A DNA stretch of 64,000 bases from Haemophilus sp. HMSC068C11 (GTDB lineage: Bacteria > Pseudomonadota > Gammaproteobacteria > Enterobacterales > Pasteurellaceae), in assembly GCF_001815355.1 (NCBI RefSeq), contig NZ_KV820360.1, forward strand, positions 358,538 through 422,537, read 5' to 3'. The notes beneath the pieces were generated by a model. That model was not told where the DNA came from. It saw nothing but the letters and a program-made list of their open reading frames with translations, and did no database searches. Below are positions 27,867 through 35,175 of this stretch, piece after piece. The number at the start of each line of letters is the position of its first letter. Position 1 is the first letter of the stretch. Position numbers and translations under genes: made by a program.

Positions 27867-28496
27867 TCAGATCACTTTTCCTTGATGAATTTCAATCACT
27901 CGATCAATATGCCGTTCAATTTCTTTGGGTTGATGTGTCACCAGTAACATGGTGAGTTTTTTCTCTTCACATAATTGATCCATTAAATCCTGCATTTCAA
28001 TGCGTAATTTAGGATCAAGTGCGGAAAAAGGCTCATCCAATAATAAAATGGGTTTATCTCGTAGCAAACAGCGCGCTAATGCCACTCGCTGTTTTTGTCC
28101 ACCTGAAAGTGCGGTCGGTTTTCTCGTTAAAAAATCCTGTAAATTAACTGCTCTAGCAGCTTGTTCTACAAGTGCTTTTTCTTCTGCATTTAAGGCTAAA
28201 TTCGGTTTTAAACCTAAGGCGACATTATCTTCTACGGAAAGATGAGTAAAGAGATTATTTTCCTGAAATAGCATGGAAACAGGGCGTTCAAAAGGTGCCG
28301 TTTTAGTATGGTTTTCACCACTGAGCCAAATCTCGCCACTATCAGCATATTCAAAGCCGGCAATTAAATTCAGCAAGGTACTTTTTCCTGCACCACTTTC
28401 ACCAATGATGGCGATTTTTTCCTGGGCTTGAATATGTAAATCAAATACCATTGGCATGGATTGATAATTGAAGACTACATTATTTAATTTAATCAT
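27867..28496 (-). CDS. thiQ: Thiamine ABC transporter ATP-binding protein
   Basis: This is the ATPase of the thiamine/TPP importer. I place the start at 28496 ([11 protein letters not shown], 209 residues, SD AAGGAAC), not at an upstream in-frame ATG at 28517. Walker A is [13 protein letters not shown], signature [15 protein letters not shown], Walker [14 protein letters not shown] and switch histidine VTHQPKEIE. It overlaps the end of thiP by 8 bases. It is the last gene of thiBPQ, which is led by a TPP riboswitch. Confidence 0.94.
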   Translation of the reverse strand: MIKLNNVVFNYQSMPMVFDLHIQAQEKIAIIGESGAGKSTLLNLIAGFEYADSGEIWLSGENHTKTAPFERPVSMLFQENNLFTHLSVEDNVALGLKPNLALNAEEKALVEQAARAVNLQDFLTRKPTALSGGQKQRVALARCLLRDKPILLLDEPFSALDPKLRIEMQDLMDQLCEEKKLTMLLVTHQPKEIERHIDRVIEIHQGKVI

Positions 28497-30093
28497 GTTG
28501 TTCCTTCTGCCCTTCAATGAACATAAATAAACCTAAACATAAGCCCAATAAAATCAATGCCGTCACTGCCGCTTCTTGGCTTCGATATTGCCCAATTTGT
28601 TGATAAAGCAAATGAGGCAAAGAAGTAAAATCAGGGCTACCAAATAAGGCTATCGCTGTAAAATCGCCGAGTGATAAAGTTGTCGCAAGCGCCAAGGCAT
28701 ATTTCAACGGTGCTTTTAGTAGCGGATATTCAATTAAACGAAAACGCTGCCAGCCTGTAATATTCAGCGATAAACAGAGTTTTTCATAATATTGCATCGA
28801 TTGATTCATTGGTGTATTGAGAATTTTGATAACAAATGGCAAGGCAGCCAAGGCGTTACAAACAGATACCACAACAAACAAATGCCCTGCTGAAAAATCA
28901 ATATCTTGCAACCAAAGGAATAAGCCAACTGCTAAGACAATCGTCGGAATGGCTAAAATCATCATGCCCCCCGTTAAAATTAAGTGAGCTAATTTGGGAT
29001 GATATAGCCATTGTAGCTGACGGGAGAGTAACAATAAGAAGAATCCAAATAATACCGATAAAATCCCGGCTGTCGGTGCCATGGTTAATGAATAAGCGAG
29101 CGCTTTCCATAATTGTGGGTTTTGCCAATAGCCAAATAATTGGGTCGCAGATAAACCTTGAAAAACAATATTGAATAAGGGACTTAAAATAAATAAGCAC
29201 ACCGAGAATAAGACAAAAACATGTCCAAATTTGACCGCACTTGAAACAGGTAAAACCCAGCGATAACGTTGTGAAATCTGCGTTTCAGGTGCTTTTGCCC
29301 AATATTGTGAAAGCGAAAATAACGCAAAACAAAACGCAAATTGTACAAGCGCAAAAAGTGCGGCTTTGGGTAAATCAAATTCAAAGAAAATGGCTTGGTA
29401 AATCGCAACTTCTAGCGTGCTATTTTGTGGCCCGCCACCCAGTGCCAATACAATGGTAAAACTGGTGAAACACAGCATAAAAATCAATACAAAGGCTGAC
29501 ACGATTTGACTTTTCAAATAAGGCCATTCAATTAAGCGGAAAAATGTGAAACCTTTGATATTCAATTGTGCCGCGAGTTGATGCTGCTCAGTCGGAACAC
29601 TTTGCAAAGCCTGCAAACTCATCCGTGCCGCTAAGGGAATATTAAAAAATAAATGGGCAATGAGAATACCACTTAAACCATAAATGGAGGGTTTCCACGA
29701 AATACCTAAGGTTTGCAGCAGTTGTGTTAGCCAACCGGCCGTGCCATAAATCCCAATCAAACCGAAAATAGCCAGTAATGCTGGCAAAACAAAGGTGAGG
29801 GAAAAAATGCGTAAAATGAGCGATTTGCCTTTGAAATCTAAATAGAAAAAAGCACGCGCAAATAACATACCAATTATGCTAGAAAGCAAGGCAGATAATA
29901 ATGCTTGACCGAAACTAAAGGCGATAACTTGATGCAGATAATCGTCTTTTAAAAAATCAGATAAGGCATAATCACTTCCTACTGAAAAAACCGCAGAAAG
30001 GGAAAATCCATAAAGTAAAACGATGAAAAAAATAACCGCACTTCCGCCCAAATAATGGCGAGGACGAAAATGCGGATGTTGCAATAAGCTCAT
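28489..30093 (-). CDS. thiP: Thiamine ABC transporter permease
   Basis: This inner-membrane subunit of ThiBPQ has 534 residues formed by two fused permease halves with about twelve hydrophobic segments. Each half carries an EAA-type loop ([20 protein letters not shown] about residue 178, and [20 protein letters not shown] about 450). The internal duplication and length match E. coli ThiP. It starts 5 bases after the thiB stop. Confidence 0.94.
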   Translation of the reverse strand: MSLLQHPHFRPRHYLGGSAVIFFIVLLYGFSLSAVFSVGSDYALSDFLKDDYLHQVIAFSFGQALLSALLSSIIGMLFARAFFYLDFKGKSLILRIFSLTFVLPALLAIFGLIGIYGTAGWLTQLLQTLGISWKPSIYGLSGILIAHLFFNIPLAARMSLQALQSVPTEQHQLAAQLNIKGFTFFRLIEWPYLKSQIVSAFVLIFMLCFTSFTIVLALGGGPQNSTLEVAIYQAIFFEFDLPKAALFALVQFAFCFALFSLSQYWAKAPETQISQRYRWVLPVSSAVKFGHVFVLFSVCLFILSPLFNIVFQGLSATQLFGYWQNPQLWKALAYSLTMAPTAGILSVLFGFFLLLLSRQLQWLYHPKLAHLILTGGMMILAIPTIVLAVGLFLWLQDIDFSAGHLFVVVSVCNALAALPFVIKILNTPMNQSMQYYEKLCLSLNITGWQRFRLIEYPLLKAPLKYALALATTLSLGDFTAIALFGSPDFTSLPHLLYQQIGQYRSQEAAVTALILLGLCLGLFMFIEGQKEQHD

Positions 30094-30098
30094 TAATA

Positions 30099-31097
30099 CT
30101 ATTTAGATAAGGCTTTTTGCCATTGATTGATCCAGCCTTTAAGCTGCTCACTTGTTACCGTTGTGGTATCTAAAATACGCATTGATTTTGCACGAGAATT
30201 AAGCGCATCAATATGACTTTCGATATTGGTCTCTACCACGGGTAACATCACATTATTTTTAGCAATATCCACTTGAGCTTGCGGTGAAAGTAAGAATCCT
30301 AAAAATTCATCAGCACAGGCATTATTGCGGTTAGCGACTTTTGCCGCGACTTCAACTTGTAATACGCTACCCTCTGCAAATTCCGTTGCCACATAATTGT
30401 CTTTTTGTTCAGAAAGAATATGGTAAATCGGTGACGTATTGACGCTTAAAACCAGATCACCTTCGCCTTTTAAGAAGGCCCCATAAGACTCAGTCCAACC
30501 TTTGGTGACCGTGACCGTATGTTTAGAAAGGGTCTTCCAGGCATTTGCGACATCTGCTTCTGGATAAACTATATTCATCCAAAGTAATAAACCACGTCCA
30601 ATACTGCTTGTACGCGGATCTTGATATAACACTTTAAGATCTTGACGCTCAACTAATTCTTTTAAGCTCTTTGGTGGATTAGCCAGCTTATTTTTGTCAT
30701 AAATAAACGCATATTGCGCATAATCAAATGGTAAGAACGTGTGATTTTCCCATTTAATGGGTAAACGTAACTGGCTTAAATCCACTTTATTTGGCTCAAA
30801 AATATTGAGTTTTTGTGCAGCCTCAATTTGATAACTATCTAAACCGAGTACCACATCCGCCTTAATTTTTTTACCTTCTAGACGAACACGGTTAAACAAG
30901 GTGCCATTATTGTCAAAAGCCACATAATTCAGCTTACATTGCGGGAATTGTTGTTCAAAAGCTGCTTTTACTTTTGGTCCAGCACTCCAATCAGCACTAA
31001 ATGAATCATAAGTATAAACATCTAATGTTTGAGGTGCAGCTTGTGCGAAAGCGGAAGCGGTAAAAAGTGCGGTTAAAATGGGAAGTGTTTTGTTCAT
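30099..31097 (-). CDS. thiB: Thiamine-binding periplasmic protein
   Basis: This is the periplasmic receptor for thiamine, TMP and TPP (also called TbpA). Of 332 residues, the first 20 are a Sec signal peptide (cleavage near AQAAP). The mature N-terminus LDVYTYDSFSADWSAGPKVK and the segments LGLDSYQIEAA and LLLWMNIVYPE are typical. A strong SD (AAGGAGAAC) precedes the ATG, and the TPP riboswitch lies in its leader, so the transporter is made when intracellular TPP is low. Confidence 0.95.
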   Translation of the reverse strand: MNKTLPILTALFTASAFAQAAPQTLDVYTYDSFSADWSAGPKVKAAFEQQFPQCKLNYVAFDNNGTLFNRVRLEGKKIKADVVLGLDSYQIEAAQKLNIFEPNKVDLSQLRLPIKWENHTFLPFDYAQYAFIYDKNKLANPPKSLKELVERQDLKVLYQDPRTSSIGRGLLLWMNIVYPEADVANAWKTLSKHTVTVTKGWTESYGAFLKGEGDLVLSVNTSPIYHILSEQKDNYVATEFAEGSVLQVEVAAKVANRNNACADEFLGFLLSPQAQVDIAKNNVMLPVVETNIESHIDALNSRAKSMRILDTTTVTSEQLKGWINQWQKALSK

Positions 31098-31144
31098 TAT
31101 GCGTTCTCCTTATTTTTGCATAACGAAACAGCATAATGAGATGA

Positions 31145-31220
31145 TTAGTTTCCTACGCCAGCATTATCTGTTTCAGGTTCACGGGTATTTCTCAGCCATT
31201 AATAGAGGCACCCCGACTAA
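31145..31220 (-). ncRNA. TPP riboswitch (thi box) upstream of thiBPQ
   Basis: On the minus strand the conserved pieces appear in order: GGGGTGCC, GGCTGAGA, ATACCCGTGAACCTGA, CAGATAATGCTGGCGTAGGAA. The closing P1 helix is TTAGT (31220-31216) with ACTAA (31149-31145). The element ends 48 bases before the thiB start. No terminator stem with U-tract is evident between it and thiB, which suggests control of translation rather than of termination. Confidence 0.95.
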
Positions 31221-31326
31221 CGCGATGTAGTCTAACGTAAGGGAATTTTATCAACAAGTTATTTAACTTAAAAATGTTAATCCGATCACACTTTTATATC
31301 TGATTTATCATTTTTTGAACAAAAGA

Positions 31327-31348
31327 AAACCTGCTAAAAAGCAGGTTT
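31327..31348 (-). terminator. grxD terminator
   Basis: AAACCTGCT / AGCAGGTTT (31327-31335 and 31340-31348) with a 4-base loop lies 22 bases after the grxD stop and is followed on the minus strand by TCTTTTG. Confidence 0.75.
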
Positions 31349-31369
31349 ATCTCAGTAATCTATCGTCAA

Positions 31370-31696
31370 TTAAGCTTGATGTTTAGCCGCTACTTCGCTT
31401 AATAAAGTTTGAAGTTCGCCAGCTTGATACATTTCTAAAATAATATCACAACCACCAATTAACTCACCTTCCACCCATAATTGCGGGAAAGTTGGCCAGT
31501 TTGCATAAGCCGGCAATTCAGCACGAATATCTGGGTGTTGAAGAATATCAACATAGCCGAAAGGCACTTTGCAATTCATTAATGCTTCAGATGCACGCGC
31601 AGAGAAACCACAAGAAGGTAATTTTGGTGAACCTTTCATGTAAATTAAAATTGGGTTTTCAGCGATTTGTTTTTTGATTTTGTCTAACGTTTCCAT
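31370..31696 (-). CDS. grxD: Monothiol glutaredoxin Grx4
   Basis: This 108-residue monothiol glutaredoxin carries the CGFS active site (SPKLPSCGFSARA, C29). It also has the TP-like glutathione-binding part FPQLWVEGELIGGCDI. Such proteins carry and deliver [2Fe-2S] clusters, often with a BolA partner. It is a single gene with its own terminator. Confidence 0.95.
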   Translation of the reverse strand: METLDKIKKQIAENPILIYMKGSPKLPSCGFSARASEALMNCKVPFGYVDILQHPDIRAELPAYANWPTFPQLWVEGELIGGCDIILEMYQAGELQTLLSEVAAKHQA

Positions 31697-31771
31697 AATG
31701 TTCCTTGTTCAAATAAGTCTGAATAGGGCGCTATTCTAGCATAAGATAGAACCTGAGTGAAAGACTTGGTC

Positions 31772-32566
31772 TTACCAACTTCCACCAGCTCCGCCGCCGC
31801 CAAAGCCACCGCCACCAAAGCCACCACCGGAAGAACCACCGCCACCGAAGCCTCCACCAAATCCGCCTCCGAAACCGCCACCACGGCGACGAGAAATCGT
31901 ACTTTGACGAATGATTTTATTCAGTTGGTCACGTTGATTCGGGCTAATATAGACTTCATCTTTGTGATATTGGAATTCACCAAATAATACAATAGCAATA
32001 AATGCCAATACCATTAAGAATGGGATGTACTTATCGAACACATCTTCTTCAACTTGTGCCGCATCAAACTCGCCTTTACTTGCCGCAATAATTTGGTTTA
32101 AGCCATCATTAATACCTTGGGCATATTGGCCTTGTTTAAATTGTGGCAAAATTGCCGAACGGATGACTTGCGATAAAAAAGCATCCGGCAATACACCTTC
32201 TAAACCTTGTCCTGTTGCGATAAAAACTTTGCGATCATTTTTCGCAATCAACATCAACACGCCATTGTTCAGATTTTTACGCCCAATGCCCCATTTATCA
32301 CCTAAAGCAAAGGTATAATCAGCAATTTCATATTCACCGGTTGTAGGAACCAAAACGACAGCGATTTGTGAACTCGTTTCTTTACTATAAGCAATCAGTT
32401 TATTTTCTAAAATTTGCTTATGTTCTGATGAAAGTGTGTTGGTGTAATCGTTTATATAATGGAAAGGATTTGGTACAGGCGGAAATTCTGCCGCAACAAC
32501 CATTTGAGCAAAAAAAACAAGGCTAAAAATAACCGCACTTTTCATAAAAGATAAAAGCTTAGCCAT
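31772..32566 (-). CDS. TPM-domain membrane protein with Gly-rich tail (YgcG-like)
   Basis: Its 264 residues comprise an N-terminal signal peptide (about 1-25, ends VVAAEFP), a TPM (TPM_phosphatase) domain (about 28-165) with YINDYTNTLSSEHKQILENKL and WGIGRKNLNNGVLMLIAKNDRKVFIATGQGLEG, and a transmembrane helix (about 180-195). The cytoplasmic-type tail (about 225-264) is made of [11 protein letters not shown] and GGGGSSGGGF repeats ending in GGSW. TPM domains of this group are associated with photosystem or membrane-protein maintenance in other organisms; the function here is unknown. It overlaps the next TPM gene by 8 bases and lies in a series with lemA. Confidence 0.82.
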   Translation of the reverse strand: MAKLLSFMKSAVIFSLVFFAQMVVAAEFPPVPNPFHYINDYTNTLSSEHKQILENKLIAYSKETSSQIAVVLVPTTGEYEIADYTFALGDKWGIGRKNLNNGVLMLIAKNDRKVFIATGQGLEGVLPDAFLSQVIRSAILPQFKQGQYAQGINDGLNQIIAASKGEFDAAQVEEDVFDKYIPFLMVLAFIAIVLFGEFQYHKDEVYISPNQRDQLNKIIRQSTISRRRGGGFGGGFGGGFGGGGSSGGGFGGGGFGGGGAGGSW

Positions 32567-33008
32567 TAATAATTACCTCATTAGATAATTCATTCACATC
32601 ATCAGGCTGAATAGGGAAATGGCGAGATAAAATATCACTAATACGATCAATCGCATCGACAATGCCTTGTGTATAAGCTTTTTGTTTAAACTGCTCAATC
32701 ATTAAATCGCATTGTAACTGCCAATAAGCCACATCAACAAATTGATGAATGCCTTTATCACCTACGATTGCACAGAGATGATTTTTATATCCCACATAAA
32801 TCAACACGGCATTTTGTGCCGCTGTTTTATGCATTTCCAGCTCGTCAAAGACTTCTAAAGCTCGTTCCATTGCAGACAGTTGTGCTGAAGCCTTTGGTAC
32901 TTTACGTTCAATATAAACACGTAACTCAGCCGAACTTAAGCTTTCGAGGCGACTAATCGCCGCCTCGATTTGCTTTTTATCTACCGGAATTCGGGAAAAA
33001 AATGGCAT
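32559..33008 (-). CDS. TPM-domain protein
   Basis: This 149-residue soluble protein is a second TPM domain (IEAAISRLESLSSAELRVYIERKV, AVLIYVGYKNHLCAIVGDKGIHQFV) without signal peptide or membrane segment. A LemA gene followed by two TPM-domain proteins, one small and soluble and one with a Gly-rich tail, is a recurring arrangement in bacteria. Overlap with the downstream gene and a 9-base gap to lemA suggest one transcript. The molecular function is not established. Confidence 0.8.
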   Translation of the reverse strand: MPFFSRIPVDKKQIEAAISRLESLSSAELRVYIERKVPKASAQLSAMERALEVFDELEMHKTAAQNAVLIYVGYKNHLCAIVGDKGIHQFVDVAYWQLQCDLMIEQFKQKAYTQGIVDAIDRISDILSRHFPIQPDDVNELSNEVIING

Positions 33009-33017
33009 AGATAAACC

Positions 33018-33599
33018 TTAGTTAAAGTTTACAGTTGGTGCATTTTCAGCGCCTGCAGCTGATTTAAAGTAAGGTTTAGCTTTAAAACCAAAAATCATTG
33101 CTGCTAATTTAGTTGGGAATTGACGTACTTTTTCATTATAGATACGTGCAGCTTCATTAAATTTATTACGAGCCACATTGATACGGTTTTCTGTACCTTC
33201 AAGTTGCGCTTGTAAGTTCATAAAACCTTCATTTGCTTTTAATTGTGGGTATTGTTCTACTGTAACAAGTAAGCGAGATAATGCTGAACCCACTTGATTT
33301 TGGTTTTGTTGGAATTCGTTTAATTGTTCTTCTGTTAAATTAGACGGATCAATTTTAGTTTGTGTCGCTTTTGCGCGAGCTTCGATGACATTGGTTAATG
33401 TTTGTTGTTCAAAATTAGCTTGACCTTTTACAGTATTCACTAAGTTCGGAATTAAATCAGCACGACGTTGATAAGATGATTCAACATTTGCCCAAACAGA
33501 ATCAATTTCAGTTTCTGCTTTTACTAAGCCATTGTAGCTAGACATTAAGCCAAAACCTGCAGCAACAGCAATAATAATCAAGATAATCCACTTTTTCAT
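33018..33599 (-). CDS. lemA: LemA family protein
   Basis: This 193-residue protein has one N-terminal membrane anchor (about 4-20), then the four-helix LemA domain with YNGLVKAETEIDSVWANVESSYQRRADLIPNLVNTVKG, the family's best conserved part. The N-terminus is cytoplasmic or periplasmic; topology cannot be decided here. Its function is unknown. It is the first gene of a three-gene series with the two TPM proteins. Confidence 0.93.
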   Translation of the reverse strand: MKKWIILIIIAVAAGFGLMSSYNGLVKAETEIDSVWANVESSYQRRADLIPNLVNTVKGQANFEQQTLTNVIEARAKATQTKIDPSNLTEEQLNEFQQNQNQVGSALSRLLVTVEQYPQLKANEGFMNLQAQLEGTENRINVARNKFNEAARIYNEKVRQFPTKLAAMIFGFKAKPYFKSAAGAENAPTVNFN

Positions 33600-33639
33600 T
33601 CAAAAATTCCTTCAATTATAGGTTTAATTTATATAAGAA

Positions 33640-33665
33640 AAGACCTAAACCGAAGTTTAGGTCTT
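33640..33665 (-). terminator. ompA terminator with UUCG tetraloop
   Basis: AAGACCTAAAC (minus strand, 33665-33655), TTCG loop, GTTTAGGTCTT (33650-33640), followed by TTCTTATAT. It is a perfect 11-base stem with the very stable UUCG loop, 36 bases after the ompA stop. Confidence 0.9.
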
Positions 33666-33700
33666 CTAATGTTAATCCGTTAATGGATAACTAAATAAAA

Positions 33701-34774
33701 TTATTTAGTACCGTTAACTGCGATTTCAACACGACGGTCTGGTGCTAAACAAGCGATAAGTGCTTTACGACCTTTAACCGCATCACAAGTAGAACCTGTA
33801 ACTGGGTTAGCTTTACCGTGACCAACTGCAGAAATGTTTTGAGCTGGAACACCTTTAGCTACTAAGTAGTTAGCTACAGAGTCTGCACGACGTTGTGATA
33901 ATTTCACGTTTGGTGCATCTTTACCGATACGGTCTGTATAACCAGCAACAGCTACGTTAGCGTTATTAACTTGAGCGATTTCACCGTAGATACCGTCTAA
34001 AGTTGCTTTAGCTTGTGGTTTTAAGTTAGCTTTACCAAACGCGAAAGTTACATCAGAGCTTAAGTTGAAAGTTTTGCTTACAACTTCAGGTGCAACAACT
34101 GGAGCAGCGCCTTGACCGAAACGGTAAGATAAACCAGCGTTGATAGAACCGATCCATGGGTTGTAATCTACAGAGCTATTTGGACGATCTTCAGTACGTA
34201 ATTTACCTACGCGAGTTAACCATTGGTATTCTAAACGTAATGCTAACTCTGGTAATGATGGTAATGCATATTCAACACCTGCAGCGAACATACCAGAAGT
34301 ACGTAAGCTATGACGACCGTCTGCGTGGACACGAGCACCACCGTTTGTTACATCATAGAATTTGTAGTCTGAACGAACTAATGCTACGCCTGCACGACCA
34401 TAAACATCTAAGCCTTCTAAAGCAGAAGTTAAACCACCAAGATTGTAGCTACCTTTTAAGCTTAAGTGAGCACCATGGTTAGTGTGTTTGAAATAAGTTT
34501 GACCTAAGTCACGACCTTTAACGCGACCGAAGTCATCGTAACCTAACTCTACCGCTAAACCTAAGTTATCACGGTTTAAGATTTGGTAACCACCGAATAC
34601 ACCATAAGTAACAGAGTTACGGTGATAAGAACCTAAGTTGTCTTTAATACCATCATGGAAAGATGCTTGACCAACTTTAGCACCTACATAGAAAGTATTT
34701 TCTTGTGGAGCTGCTTGAGCTACAGAAGCTGCTGCTAAACCAGCAACGACTAATGCGATTGCAGTTTTTTTCAT
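33701..34774 (-). CDS. ompA: Outer membrane protein OmpA (P5-like)
   Basis: This major outer-membrane protein joins the outer membrane to peptidoglycan. In Haemophilus its homologue P5 is a surface adhesin. Its 357 residues comprise a signal peptide (1-21, cleavage after AQA), an eight-stranded beta-barrel (about 22-205, NTFYVGAKVGQASFHDG onward) and an OmpA-like peptidoglycan-binding domain (about 225-357). In that domain VAGYTDRIGKDAPNVKLSQRRADSV contains the diaminopimelate-binding D and R. Two cysteines near the C-terminus (GSTCDAVKGRKALIACL) fit the family disulfide. It has a long leader with a near-5' hairpin. Confidence 0.96.
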   Translation of the reverse strand: MKKTAIALVVAGLAAASVAQAAPQENTFYVGAKVGQASFHDGIKDNLGSYHRNSVTYGVFGGYQILNRDNLGLAVELGYDDFGRVKGRDLGQTYFKHTNHGAHLSLKGSYNLGGLTSALEGLDVYGRAGVALVRSDYKFYDVTNGGARVHADGRHSLRTSGMFAAGVEYALPSLPELALRLEYQWLTRVGKLRTEDRPNSSVDYNPWIGSINAGLSYRFGQGAAPVVAPEVVSKTFNLSSDVTFAFGKANLKPQAKATLDGIYGEIAQVNNANVAVAGYTDRIGKDAPNVKLSQRRADSVANYLVAKGVPAQNISAVGHGKANPVTGSTCDAVKGRKALIACLAPDRRVEIAVNGTK

Positions 34775-34915
34775 TTTGATGTCCTCTATTTAGTCATCGT
34801 TATTAATTAAGAAAAGTTTCCTTGTTTATTGTGAACTTTATAAAAAAGAAACACTCTAAACATTGCTTAACTAGGGTTTTGAATTTGCCCTAACTTATCC
34901 TTTTGACAAATTCAA

Positions 34916-34938
34916 TTCCTTTGCCATAGCCAAAGGAA
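34916..34938 (-). other. Hairpin near the 5' end of the ompA leader
   Basis: TTCCTTTG (34916-34923) and CAAAGGAA (34931-34938) form an 8-base stem with a 7-base loop. From the predicted ompA start it covers about nucleotides 12-34 of the mRNA, comparable to the stabilising 5' stem-loop known for E. coli ompA mRNA. The placement depends on the inferred promoter. Confidence 0.5.
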
Positions 34939-35048
34939 CGTTCAAAAGTATGGTTATTATCCTATAAAAACACCAAAGATCAAACTTTTTTTGCCTTTTT
35001 TGGTTATTTTATAGACAAACAACCCCTAAAATGAACATTTGTTCACAA

Positions 35049-35075
35049 AAATCGGGTTAATTTTTAACCCGATTT
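35049..35075. terminator. Orphan terminator-like hairpin
   Basis: AAATCGGGTTAA (35049-35060) and TTAACCCGATTT (35064-35075) form a perfect 12-base stem with a 3-base loop. Neither flanking gene ends here: both ompA and ydiJ start away from it. It may end a small RNA, or insulate the two promoters. Confidence 0.6.
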
Positions 35076-35175
35076 CTATTCTAACAAAAAATATCTTTTG
35101 TTGAAATCGACTTTTTTTTGAGCTTCATATATCATCAAATTCACTTTCTTCTCTATTATATAGGTGAGTGATTTT

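Larger units (their letters stand above)
34775..35175. promoter_or_regulatory. Divergent ompA / ydiJ intergenic region
   Basis: This 401-base gap holds a minus-strand sigma-70-like promoter for ompA: TTGATC (34983-34978), a 16-base spacer and GATAAT (34961-34956). The predicted start is near 34949. A hairpin at 34916-34938 falls near the 5' end of the roughly 175-base ompA leader. It also holds a palindrome TGAACA-TT-TGTTCA (35032-35045) and an orphan terminator-like stem (35049-35075). The ydiJ promoter should lie in the last 100 bases. No ORF of note was seen. Confidence 0.6.

Noticed and set aside
28494..28517. thiQ start at 28517
   Set aside because: The ATG at 28496 has a good SD and gives the usual MIKL-type start of the family; the longer form only adds residues overlapping thiP.
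31772..31900. Repetitive GC-rich DNA at the end of the TPM gene as a minisatellite
   Set aside because: It is explained by codons of the Gly/Phe-rich tail; variation between strains would be needed to call it a variable repeat.
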